A stretch of 64,000 bases of DNA. Origin: Phosphitispora fastidiosa (GTDB lineage: Bacteria > Bacillota > Thermincolia > Thermincolales > UBA2595). The stretch spans positions 120,571 to 184,570 of the forward strand of contig NZ_JAHHUL010000005.1 of NCBI RefSeq assembly GCF_019008365.1, read 5' to 3'. The notes beneath the pieces are model-generated. The model ran no database searches. It saw only the letters and a program-made list of their open reading frames with translations, and had not been told where the DNA came from. Below are positions 7,422 through 14,878 of this stretch, piece after piece. The translations under genes and the position numbers were made by a program. Within the stretch, counting starts at the first letter, position 1, and every line of letters starts with the position of its first letter.

Positions 7422-8249
7422 TCACGCTGGTTTAGCATTATCAACCTTACTGCTCTTACGTGTGGCTTTGACAACCTCTTCATGAAGGAGTTCGAGGGCC
7501 TCCTCCTTAATCTGACGGAATTCTTCAGAAATTAACACATCATCCAATCTCGGTCTCGGCAGATTAACTTTAATCACCTTTTTGACTCTTGCAGGCCTAT
7601 TGGTAATTATGATGAGAGTATCAGCCAAGTAGATGGCCTCCTCCAGCTCAGACGTGGTAAAAAGGTTAGTGATTGGATTTTCTTCAAACAGCTTCAGGTA
7701 ATAGTCCTGCATAATCTTACGTGTCATAGCATCGAGACCACGGAAAGGTTCGTCCATCAACATTACCTTGGGGCGATTGATCAGCACTCGAGCCAGTTCA
7801 GCACGTCGCTGCATACCACCGCTAAGCTGACTGGGATACTTATGCTCGAAACCATTCAAACCAACCTTTTCCAAAAGCTTAAGGGCCTCATTATGGCTCT
7901 CTTCCTGCGTGATGAACTTCCGGATTGAAGGACCAAACATAACGTTTTCGTAACAGGTTAACCAGGGAAATAGCGCCGACTCCTGAAACATAACCAAACG
8001 CTCCCAGCTAGGTTCGGTGACTAACTTCCCATCAATGGTGACCTTACCGCTGTCGGGACTTGCATATCCTGCAATCAGGTTGTTAATGGTTGTCTTGCCA
8101 CTTCCCGAAGGACCTAAAAGGGCCGTTAATTTCCCTGGTTCGAGCTCAAAAGAACAGTCTCTTAAAACCGGTATAATCTTATCCTTCGTTTTGGCTGTTT
8201 TATGAACCTTTTCAAAGATTACTCTGCTCTGTTGTTTATTCTCAGCCAT
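7422..8249 (-). CDS. Sulfonate/taurine-type ABC transporter ATP-binding protein (second)
   Basis: A 275-residue ATPase with Walker A GPSGSGKTT, Q-loop FQESALFPW, signature LSGGMQRRAEL and Walker B VMLMDEPFRGLD. The usual switch histidine position reads FTTSELEEA, with Ser in place of His, so this site may be catalytically weak. With the normal histidine but altered signature in the partner, this suggests an asymmetric heterodimer with one competent site. A GGAGG RBS precedes ATG 8249. Its stop is 32 bases before the partner's start. It acts at the cytoplasmic face of the membrane with the two permeases upstream. Confidence 0.88.
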   Translation of the reverse strand: MAENKQQSRVIFEKVHKTAKTKDKIIPVLRDCSFELEPGKLTALLGPSGSGKTTINNLIAGYASPDSGKVTIDGKLVTEPSWERLVMFQESALFPWLTCYENVMFGPSIRKFITQEESHNEALKLLEKVGLNGFEHKYPSQLSGGMQRRAELARVLINRPKVMLMDEPFRGLDAMTRKIMQDYYLKLFEENPITNLFTTSELEEAIYLADTLIIITNRPARVKKVIKVNLPRPRLDDVLISEEFRQIKEEALELLHEEVVKATRKSSKVDNAKPA

Positions 8250-8302
8250 AAGAGCCTCCTATTCCTCTTCGTTTATAAATCAATTGACCTTTGTTTAACA
8301 CC

Positions 8303-9094
8303 CTAAAAGATCTCCCGCCACCGCATGAACCTTTTCCCAATGAAGTCTATGGCGACACTACATAATGCACCGCAAGCCCCAATGATTCCCATTCCTAGAA
8401 TGACCATTGGATAATTCATCACAGTATGGTTGTACCACACCATATATCCCAGTCCCCCTCGAGCCACAATCATCTCTGATGCCACAACCATCAGCCAGGT
8501 AATAGCGATGGCAATTTTAAGACCAGCAAATATCTGGGGCATGGCTGAAGGAAGAATCACTTTCTGCAGAAGCTGTCTCTTGTTAACCCCAAAGGAAATT
8601 GCTGCTCTTGCATACCGGATATCAACTGAGGAAATGCCCCCAAGAGTATTATATACAATAGGGAAAAATGCTCCGTAAAAGGTAAGAAAGATAACCCTCG
8701 CTTCCGTATTTATGAAAAAAAGTACAGCTAAGGGGATCCATGCAATAGGAGGAATTGGCCGGATTAACTCAACCGCCGGAAAGAGCAGGTTATTAAAAAT
8801 CCTTGAGTAGCCCATCAAAATCCCAAATGGTAATCCTATCAATATACCGAGGATGAAACCTACACCGATGCGAAAAAAACTCAGGCCGATATCATGAAAA
8901 ATCGAAAATTTTAAAGTAAAAAACGCCATAAATACCTTATAAGGACTTGGAACTTGAGCAAAACCAGGGGTTAACTGCAGGAAGACGGTCCATACCAGAA
9001 GGAAAAGAACGACAGATAGAACCTGTCTCAATCTTGATGCATTAAGTACATTTTTCTCCAGACGCTTTAATAGTGGAGTACTCCCATAAGCCAT
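8303..9094 (-). CDS. ABC transporter permease (SsuC/TauC-like), second
   Basis: A 263-residue inner-membrane permease with six predicted hydrophobic segments and the coupling-helix EAA loop (YARAAISFGVNKRQLLQKVILPSAMP, residues ~165-190). The family-typical ELIRPIPPIAWIPLAVLFF is near residue 115. These features are typical of nitrate/sulfonate/taurine importer permeases. It lies directly upstream of the second ATPase and downstream of the other permease, so the importer probably has a heterodimeric channel. The RBS is AAAGGAG upstream of ATG 9094. Confidence 0.88.
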   Translation of the reverse strand: MAYGSTPLLKRLEKNVLNASRLRQVLSVVLFLLVWTVFLQLTPGFAQVPSPYKVFMAFFTLKFSIFHDIGLSFFRIGVGFILGILIGLPFGILMGYSRIFNNLLFPAVELIRPIPPIAWIPLAVLFFINTEARVIFLTFYGAFFPIVYNTLGGISSVDIRYARAAISFGVNKRQLLQKVILPSAMPQIFAGLKIAIAITWLMVVASEMIVARGGLGYMVWYNHTVMNYPMVILGMGIIGACGALCSVAIDFIGKRFMRWREIF

Positions 9095-9123
9095 CGCAAC
9101 GAAAACTCCTTTCTTTTCTATGC

Positions 9124-9999
9124 CTATTCAGTAATAAATTCTTCAAGAGATTGAGTGTAGCTCTTTTGCCAAGGAATTAGCCTAGTGGCACCATAACGAA
9201 GTAGACCTGATGATAAATAGCCAAGTAGACCAATGACAATCATTCCAACTACAATCAGGGGATAGCGAATCAGGGTATAAGATTCCCAGACACGGTAACC
9301 CAGGCCCCATTTCCCGGAAATCATTTCCCCAGCTACAGAAGCCATCCACCCTACACCTACTCCGAGAGCCAATCCCACCGAGATGGAAGGAAGGGCGCCA
9401 GGGACAACAACATGCTTGAAGATCTGAAATTCACTTGAACCAAGGCATTTTGCCGCCCGAAAATAATCGTTATCAATCAGTTCAACACCATTGATGGTAT
9501 TAACGAGGATTGGAAAGAAGGCTCCAACAAAAACAATAAATGCTACAGGCAATTCTTCACCCGGCAGAAACAGAATTGCCATGGGGATGTAGGCAATACC
9601 GGGGATGGGCCGGAGAATTTCCAGCACAGGGAAAACAAGATCCCGAAAAACCTTCTTCCAGCCAATCAATAGACCAAGGGGAACGGCAACTACTGCCGCA
9701 GCGATCACGCCAAACCAAACCCGGAGAAAAGTATGTTTCATATCGATCCAAAATTCAGGCTGCTGAACCCATTTAACAAACCATTCCTTAACCTCCACGG
9801 GATGGGGAATAAAGCCAAAACGATAAATCTTAAATTCTACCAGTAAATACCACAACACAAAGAGGAGCATAATTGAAAGGACTTTAAGCAGGTTTTCAAG
9901 TTTAAAAATTCGCTCTAGAAAGGATGCCTTTTTCCGCACCAAGAAGTCTGATGCATTCATCTCTGAAGGATCCTTTTCAACATTTTCTGAGCCATGCAT
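9124..9999 (-). CDS. ABC transporter permease (SsuC/TauC-like), first
   Basis: A 291-residue permease with an extended N-terminal cytoplasmic segment (~45 residues), six hydrophobic segments, the conserved EILRPIPGIAYIPMAILFL and the EAA loop FRAAKCLGSSEFQIFKHVVVPGALP. It is paralogous to the permease at 8303-9094, and the two form one operon with two ATPases and one binding protein. ATG 9999 is chosen because AAAGGGG lies ~11 bases upstream; the GTG at 10011 overlaps that RBS. A long hairpin separates it from the binding-protein gene. Confidence 0.87.
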   Translation of the reverse strand: MHGSENVEKDPSEMNASDFLVRKKASFLERIFKLENLLKVLSIMLLFVLWYLLVEFKIYRFGFIPHPVEVKEWFVKWVQQPEFWIDMKHTFLRVWFGVIAAAVVAVPLGLLIGWKKVFRDLVFPVLEILRPIPGIAYIPMAILFLPGEELPVAFIVFVGAFFPILVNTINGVELIDNDYFRAAKCLGSSEFQIFKHVVVPGALPSISVGLALGVGVGWMASVAGEMISGKWGLGYRVWESYTLIRYPLIVVGMIVIGLLGYLSSGLLRYGATRLIPWQKSYTQSLEEFITE

Positions 10000-10026
10000 T
10001 GATATAGTCACCCCTTTAAAAAAAGT

Positions 10027-10097
10027 TGCAAAGGAATTCTACTCTCATCAGACTGCTAAAAGGGTATGCAAACTGGTAAAGAGTAGAATTCCTTGCA
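10027..10097 (-). promoter_or_regulatory. Long intercistronic stem-loop between binding protein and permease
   Basis: TGCAAAGGAATTCTACTCT (10027-10045) pairs with AGAGTAGAATTCCTTGCA (10080-10097) with one bulged A, leaving a 34-base loop. There is no U-tract on either strand, so it is probably not a terminator. Placed just after the binding-protein gene, it is the kind of hairpin that protects upstream mRNA and raises binding-protein output relative to membrane components. Confidence 0.55.
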
Positions 10098-10106
10098 TGT
10101 TAACTA

Positions 10107-11144
10107 CTAATTACCGTTAATTGCTTTGACATAGCTGAAATCAGCCCAATCCTGTGCTTTAAAGGGATTCTCAAGCAGGTTCTTGCTAGTGAGAAAGTCA
10201 ATCGCCTTTTGCATTGTATCGACGTGCTCCTGATCGAAGCTATCTGTGTAACCATAACTAGCCAGGGACTGCTTTACGACATCCAGAGGAATCTTTTGCT
10301 CCAGTTCTTTGAAAACGATATCGGCTGCCTCGTCTGGATTTTCCTTCATAAATTTGTGGACATCCTGGTCAGCTTTTACAAGACCTTCAACGATCTTGGG
10401 ATGCTTAGCCGCAAAATCCTCGCTAACCACAAGAGGCCAAACGCCATTCACTTCAGGCTCGTATGCTGTAGCATCAGCTAGGAGTTCCTTGCCAACACCT
10501 TGTTTCCTGGCCATGTCACTGTACGGCGGCCAAAAAATCATAGCGTCTATTCTCCCTGATTCCAGGTTAGGCATCGCCACCTCCGGTGTCTGGTTGACTA
10601 AGTTATAAGTTATACCCTCCTTCTTGGCAATAACATCTATAATCCGGTGATGGGAAGACCCCACGCCAGTAGCGATGGTCTTGCCATTCAAGTCCTTCAC
10701 TGATGTTCCAGGGAAATCTTTCCGAACAAAGATACTTGCTACCTTTCCTTTCTGATAATTTGCATTGGAAACCCAAACAGTATCACCTTTTTTGGCCTGA
10801 AGCATAATTGCCGGCATGTCTCCTAAATAGGAGATTTCCATCCCACCGCCAATCCAGTTATTAATCAAATGTACACTGTAAAGGCCAAAGAACCACTCTA
10901 CTTCAACATTGGGGAGATATTTCTTGTAAAATTCCTTTTGTTTAGCAACTGCCGTGGACATCATCCCAAAGGGGGCGTAACCGATAGTGATTTTCATTTT
11001 TTCATCCGAGATAACCTGACCGTCTTGTGAAGCTGTCGGCTCGTCCTTACTAACATCGTTACTCGGTGAATTTGACTGGCATCCTGCCAAAACGGCGACC
11101 AGTAACGACAAGATAAGAACACCAATAATAGTTTTTCTTCTCAT
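10107..11144 (-). CDS. Sulfonate/nitrate/taurine-type ABC transporter substrate-binding lipoprotein
   Basis: A 345-residue precursor with a lipoprotein signal (MRRKTIIGVLILSLLVAVLAGC, lipobox LAGC) and an NMT1/SsuA-like periplasmic-binding fold. Typical stretches are ITIGYAPFGMMSTAVAKQKEFYKK and KDLNGKTIATGVGSSHHRIID. The family binds alkanesulfonates, taurine, nitrate or small organic ligands outside the membrane. GLYSVHLINNWIGGGMEISYLGDMPAIM resembles the family's binding loop. It has an AGGAGG RBS and begins the importer operon three bases after the corrinoid protein gene, which ties import to methyl transfer. The ligand cannot be read from sequence. Confidence 0.88.
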   Translation of the reverse strand: MRRKTIIGVLILSLLVAVLAGCQSNSPSNDVSKDEPTASQDGQVISDEKMKITIGYAPFGMMSTAVAKQKEFYKKYLPNVEVEWFFGLYSVHLINNWIGGGMEISYLGDMPAIMLQAKKGDTVWVSNANYQKGKVASIFVRKDFPGTSVKDLNGKTIATGVGSSHHRIIDVIAKKEGITYNLVNQTPEVAMPNLESGRIDAMIFWPPYSDMARKQGVGKELLADATAYEPEVNGVWPLVVSEDFAAKHPKIVEGLVKADQDVHKFMKENPDEAADIVFKELEQKIPLDVVKQSLASYGYTDSFDQEHVDTMQKAIDFLTSKNLLENPFKAQDWADFSYVKAINGN

Positions 11145-11147
11145 TTT

Positions 11148-11792
11148 TTATTCCTCCTTATTAAGCAGCCTTTTAGCTAAGGCTACTGTTTCCCCTGCGT
11201 TGGAGGCCGTACCATCGGCGCCTATTGAATCAGCAAACTCCTCGGTAATTGTCGCACCACCGACCATCACTTTGACTCTGTCGCGAAGACCATTCTTTTC
11301 CAGAGCTTTGATAACCTTTGGCATCTCCGGCATTACCGGTGTTATCAGGGCTGACATTCCTAGAATGATAGTCCCTTCCGTCTCCTTTACCGCATCAATA
11401 AATTTATCGGTGGATACCGCAACTCCTAAATCTCTTACTTCAAAACCGCTCCCCTTTAACATTAAGGAAACTAAGTTTTTCCCAATATCGTGAATGTCAC
11501 CGGAAACAGATCCAATGAGAACCAGGCCGGCCGAATCTTTAGGTCCAGCCAAGAGCAGGGGCTCTATTATTTCCAAGGCCTTCCCCATCGCCTTTGCAGC
11601 GCGGAGAACCTCGGGTACAAAAAACTCGCCCTCTGCCATCATCTCCCCAACCTTATTCATTCCCGGAATCAATTGCTCTGACAATATCTTTTGTGGATCC
11701 ACATTTTGTTCTAATGCCTCATTTACCATCTCAACAACCTTATTCCGATTTCCCTCAATAAGAGCATTGCTTAAAGGTCCCAAGTTTTCCAT
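11148..11792 (-). CDS. Methyltransferase cognate corrinoid protein (second copy)
   Basis: About 214 residues from ATG 11792 (an upstream GTG at 11813 is possible). The cap is LSNALIEGNRNKVVEMVNEAL to EIIEPLL, and the cobalamin domain has GDIHDIGKNLV near residue 105 and a final GGATITEEFADSIGADG. It is similar over its whole length to the protein at 1635-2270. It sits between a URO-D-type methyltransferase (11844-12947) and the importer operon. This methyltransferase, corrinoid protein and importer group is probably one substrate-specific unit, with the MtgA-like enzyme at 721-1587 completing transfer to THF. Confidence 0.92.
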   Translation of the reverse strand: MENLGPLSNALIEGNRNKVVEMVNEALEQNVDPQKILSEQLIPGMNKVGEMMAEGEFFVPEVLRAAKAMGKALEIIEPLLLAGPKDSAGLVLIGSVSGDIHDIGKNLVSLMLKGSGFEVRDLGVAVSTDKFIDAVKETEGTIILGMSALITPVMPEMPKVIKALEKNGLRDRVKVMVGGATITEEFADSIGADGTASNAGETVALAKRLLNKEE

Positions 11793-11843
11793 TATTCTAT
11801 TCCTGCCCCTCACAATTATTATTTATCTTAAGAGTAAACCTGT

Positions 11844-12947
11844 CTACTTACCCTGCAAAGGATATGTCCCATACTTATGGGTGGCATCGACCCAGGCCTT
11901 GAAATTTTTATCCGGGGTGGCTGGCAATACCTGACAGCTCGGAGCCATCATCATCCCTAACCCATCACCGATCCCGGATATCTGGTCTTTGACCTCATTA
12001 TCTATTTCATCTATAGTGCCATTCACTAACTTCGCACCATCTGTAATAATACAGGCGCCAATCCCCAATTTGTCCACTACATTCTCCTTCACCCACTCCG
12101 AAGTATGATTTTCGTCAAGATGAAGACCTTCTATACCGGTCTCTTTAGCTAACCTCTCAAGATACCTGTACGACGCAGGCTTTTTCATATCGCCGTGTAT
12201 ATGCAGCCACACACCCTGATTGAATTCCTTATTCACCATTTCCACTAAACGTGCAATATTGGGGAGATTGAAACGCTCTCCCATGCTTGGATTCATCATC
12301 AAGGTCCCCATCGTTTCCGCAATCACCGTAACACTGTTTGAACCCGCATCATATTGGGCGCGGACCCAATCCATTGCCCAGTCAGTTGCCACCTTACACA
12401 TCTCATCAACCCAATCTGGATCCTCATAAAAATCCTCCATAAAAGCTTCGTTGGGGCGGAACAAAAACATCGCTGCAGTCGTTCCAACGTAGTAGGCAGA
12501 CACCAAAGGTGTATGATCACCGATCTCCCGGGAAACGTTTTTAATTACCTCCAGTGCCCCTTTCATCCGAGGATCTGTAGTCCGATGGTTAAACCTGGCT
12601 AGCTTCCTCTGAACTTCCGGCCAATCGTCCTTGGTCATTACCGATTGTTGTTCCGTTGTCCCTGCTGCAATTCCAAATTTATCAGGGACCATTATTTTTC
12701 CTCCCAGAGGCGGGACACCAAAAGCATAGTCAATATAGGTAGGTATGGCTAAATCATATCCTATCCCCTCAATATTTTGTAAGACTAGCTCGGTGATTCG
12801 ATCTGAATCATAACAATCCTCTCCCGTAACTTCAGGTAACAATACACCTTTCCCAAATATCATTTGCGACATCACGCGAGGCCAGACCGGCATATGATCC
12901 GGAGCCTGCTTTTTTCGAACAGCTTCAAACCTTTCCTTTTTATTCAT
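11844..12947 (-). CDS. Uroporphyrinogen decarboxylase-family methyltransferase
   Basis: A 367-residue URO-D/MtaA-fold protein starting MNKKERFEAVRKKQAPDHMPVWPR, with a GAAAGGAG RBS. In MtaA/CmuA-type methyltransferases a zinc site H-x-C binds the thiol acceptor; the equivalent here reads WLHIHGDMKKP, so the cysteine is replaced by histidine (HxHGD). Other typical segments are AYYVGTTAAMFLF, VTVIAETMGTLMMNPSMG and EGLHLDENHTSEWVKE. It probably transfers methyl between the imported substrate and the adjacent corrinoid protein, or activates a sulfur-containing methyl donor. The altered metal ligand argues for a substrate different from coenzyme M. A second copy begins at the window edge (1-185). 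Confidence 0.82.
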   Translation of the reverse strand: MNKKERFEAVRKKQAPDHMPVWPRVMSQMIFGKGVLLPEVTGEDCYDSDRITELVLQNIEGIGYDLAIPTYIDYAFGVPPLGGKIMVPDKFGIAAGTTEQQSVMTKDDWPEVQRKLARFNHRTTDPRMKGALEVIKNVSREIGDHTPLVSAYYVGTTAAMFLFRPNEAFMEDFYEDPDWVDEMCKVATDWAMDWVRAQYDAGSNSVTVIAETMGTLMMNPSMGERFNLPNIARLVEMVNKEFNQGVWLHIHGDMKKPASYRYLERLAKETGIEGLHLDENHTSEWVKENVVDKLGIGACIITDGAKLVNGTIDEIDNEVKDQISGIGDGLGMMMAPSCQVLPATPDKNFKAWVDATHKYGTYPLQGK

Positions 12948-13014
12948 TATTTATCTCCTTTCTTTAATTTAGTCCACTTTATTGCAAATATCGGGTAGCA
13001 ACAAGATTTATTTT

Positions 13015-13587
13015 TTAATAAGAGAAGAAATTGACAAGTAGTTTGGTCCCAATCAATGCTCCGACAGCCAGGGCTGCGAAAAAGAACCATCCATGCAGCG
13101 ACAAGGAAGGAATAGCGCTAAAAAAGGCGCCAATATTACACCCCATCGCAATCCGAGCACCATACCCCATGAGTAAACCACCAGTCACAGCTCCGACAAC
13201 CTGCTTATAAGACTTAATAGGCCGAATCTTGAATTTAGAACCAAGAAGATTAGCAAACAAGGCGCCCAATATTATAGCCGTATTCTGCATAGACAAAGGA
13301 TCTGCAAAGAAAGAACGATTTAAAGCAGCCGGGTTCTTATAAGCATACCATGTGGATGGATCTCCCCCCAGAGCCCTAAAAATCTTGGTGCCCCAGTCGG
13401 AATAGGCCGTCGAAATACCTAATGGTGTTCCGTTGGCTAGGAAGGCAATGATATTAAGGATACCGAGAAGAGAAAAACCGACATAGTAGGGCCATGGGTT
13501 AATCACAATTTTCTTAAACATAGGTCTCTCCCAGATTGGTATAGTTCTTGTCTGATCTTGGCTTCCGTTTTTAATTTCAAGTCTCAT
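13015..13587 (-). CDS. YeeE/YedE-family sulfur (thiosulfate/selenium) transporter, half 1
   Basis: A 190-residue membrane protein with four to five hydrophobic segments and the family motif GYGARIAMGCNIGAFFSAIPSLSLHGW near residue 155, whose conserved cysteine (MGCN) forms the sulfur-relay site in thiosulfate transporter TsuA/YeeE. The start at 13587 is set by GGGAGGTGG six bases upstream; upstream in-frame starts lack an RBS. It forms a pair with the YeeE/YedE half at 13666-14304. The related YedE group is associated with selenium metabolism, an alternative role here because two selenoproteins lie nearby. Confidence 0.83.
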   Translation of the reverse strand: MRLEIKNGSQDQTRTIPIWERPMFKKIVINPWPYYVGFSLLGILNIIAFLANGTPLGISTAYSDWGTKIFRALGGDPSTWYAYKNPAALNRSFFADPLSMQNTAIILGALFANLLGSKFKIRPIKSYKQVVGAVTGGLLMGYGARIAMGCNIGAFFSAIPSLSLHGWFFFAALAVGALIGTKLLVNFFSY

Positions 13588-13665
13588 TTTTCCACCTCCC
13601 TTTTTCATATGGTAAAACGACATGGGTCAAATTTACCGGCTGTGAGGTTCAAACTTTCACGGCTT

Positions 13666-14304
13666 TCAAATACTGTTCCTTTTATCCCACCATGCCGCAA
13701 GAAAAAAGAGTCCCCCAAGAGCAAGCAACTGAAGAAGAACACCCGGGATCCAACCAAAAACAGTTGGTAAATGGACCGTCACCGATCTGGAAAAGGAAAA
13801 CTTAGCCCACCAATTTAAACTTCCTGCTCCCAGAACACTGCCAATGATAAAGAATGGCACGGTTATCCAACTCATTACAAATCCTTCTCCAACTCTCCAC
13901 AGGGTCCCACTAGCGCATCCGCTGGCAATCACCATGCCAATCCCAAAAATGATTCCCCCGAAAATCGTGTGCAATCCTGCTGGAGCGATAAGCCCAGGTG
14001 TAGGCTGCCCCTGTATTACCTTGCTATACTGAATAACTGCAAAAAATACTGTCATAAACATTAAAACAGCAAGCACTGCCCTGGTGTTCTCGGTTCGTCC
14101 CGTCAGGATCGGATCCCTCCATAGAGCAGTAAAGCATAGACGGCCCCTCTGCAGCAGAACCCCAAAAACCATTCCGATAAACCAGTACGAAGCAACGTTA
14201 GGTGTCTGCTTCAACAGGATAATACCAATAAAAACCATTACGCATATCAGAGCAATTGCATACGGAATTTGATTATTGCGGGTCTTTCCCATTACCTTTT
14301 GCAT
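13666..14304 (-). CDS. YeeE/YedE-family sulfur transporter, half 2
   Basis: A 212-residue multi-spanning membrane protein containing FGVLLQRGRLCFTALWRDP near residue 45 and GIGMVIASGCASGTLWRVGEG near residue 125. These are the two cysteine-centred signatures of YeeE/YedE transporters. Together with the downstream 190-residue protein it makes up the ten or so segments of a full-length transporter, so the two probably form a split transporter. The RBS is AGGAAGAAAGG before ATG 14304. Transport of thiosulfate or another reduced sulfur (or selenium) species into the cell would feed TusA. Confidence 0.83.
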   Translation of the reverse strand: MQKVMGKTRNNQIPYAIALICVMVFIGIILLKQTPNVASYWFIGMVFGVLLQRGRLCFTALWRDPILTGRTENTRAVLAVLMFMTVFFAVIQYSKVIQGQPTPGLIAPAGLHTIFGGIIFGIGMVIASGCASGTLWRVGEGFVMSWITVPFFIIGSVLGAGSLNWWAKFSFSRSVTVHLPTVFGWIPGVLLQLLALGGLFFLAAWWDKRNSI

Positions 14305-14463
14305 CTATTCCACAACCTTTCTTCCTATATTGTTTGACTTAACCCAAGTTGGAACAAATGAGCCTGGCAGATACTAACTTGAGCCACTAAAGCGGTGATA
14401 CCTGCCTACAAGGGTTGTTGCACTAAACAATATAGCCACTTTTTGGCAATCAATACACCTTAA

Positions 14464-14527
14464 AACAGTACTGTTATCTCAATCACCCAAAGGTACAGTG
14501 CCTGCAAATGGTGTACGGACTGTCCAC
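14464..14527 (-). promoter_or_regulatory. Leader region of the YeeE/YedE genes: palindrome and possible short peptide
   Basis: AACAGTACTGTT (14464-14475) is a perfect 12-base palindrome and could be an operator. Just upstream on the same strand, GGAGGTG is followed eight bases later by GTG and a 14-codon frame ending CRHCTFG (14483-14527). Cysteine-rich leader peptides are known to sense cysteine supply, but a 14-codon frame can occur by chance. The rest of 14305-14607 shows no gene. Confidence 0.2.
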
Positions 14528-14607
14528 CACCTATTCACCTCCCTATTTGCCAGTTTTCTTCCCCCTGCGGGTACGTAAAAAGCCAATTCAGACCATGTTA
14601 TCACAGC

Positions 14608-14877
14608 CCTTGCCCCAATCCGTAACTGGTCTGGCTAATTTAAAATTTGTCTGAGTTTGTCTGAGTTTATTGTTTAATTTTAAAAAGCTATTGTACCAAT
14701 TCTTAATTATTAATGTTGTTTCCTCTGAACTTTTTGGACAATCTTCGGACTTTTTGGATAATGTTTGCTTAGCGTCGCCTGCCCTCAACTAACTTTTACC
14801 AGTCACCGGCTGGCGCTTTTTGCCCCCAGTGCGAAGACTTCATTTCTGCAAATACCGTAACACTGTGAAGCCTGTTG
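14608..14877. repeat. 270-bp direct repeat, copy 1
   Basis: It matches 15959-16228 over 270 bases without length change at about 95% by eye. The copies flank the selenoprotein cytochrome gene in direct orientation. Recognisable parts are two CTTTTTGG boxes (GAACTTTTTGGACAATC and GGACTTTTTGG), CTGAGTTT repeats, and a GC-rich hairpin-prone end GCGTCGCCTGCC...GGCTGGCGC. No transposase is associated with it. Confidence 0.85.
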
Positions 14878-14878
14878 A

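Noticed and set aside
14588..14788. 66-codon minus-strand ORF
   Set aside because: It lies in the 270-bp repeat, is not kept open in the second copy, and has no RBS.
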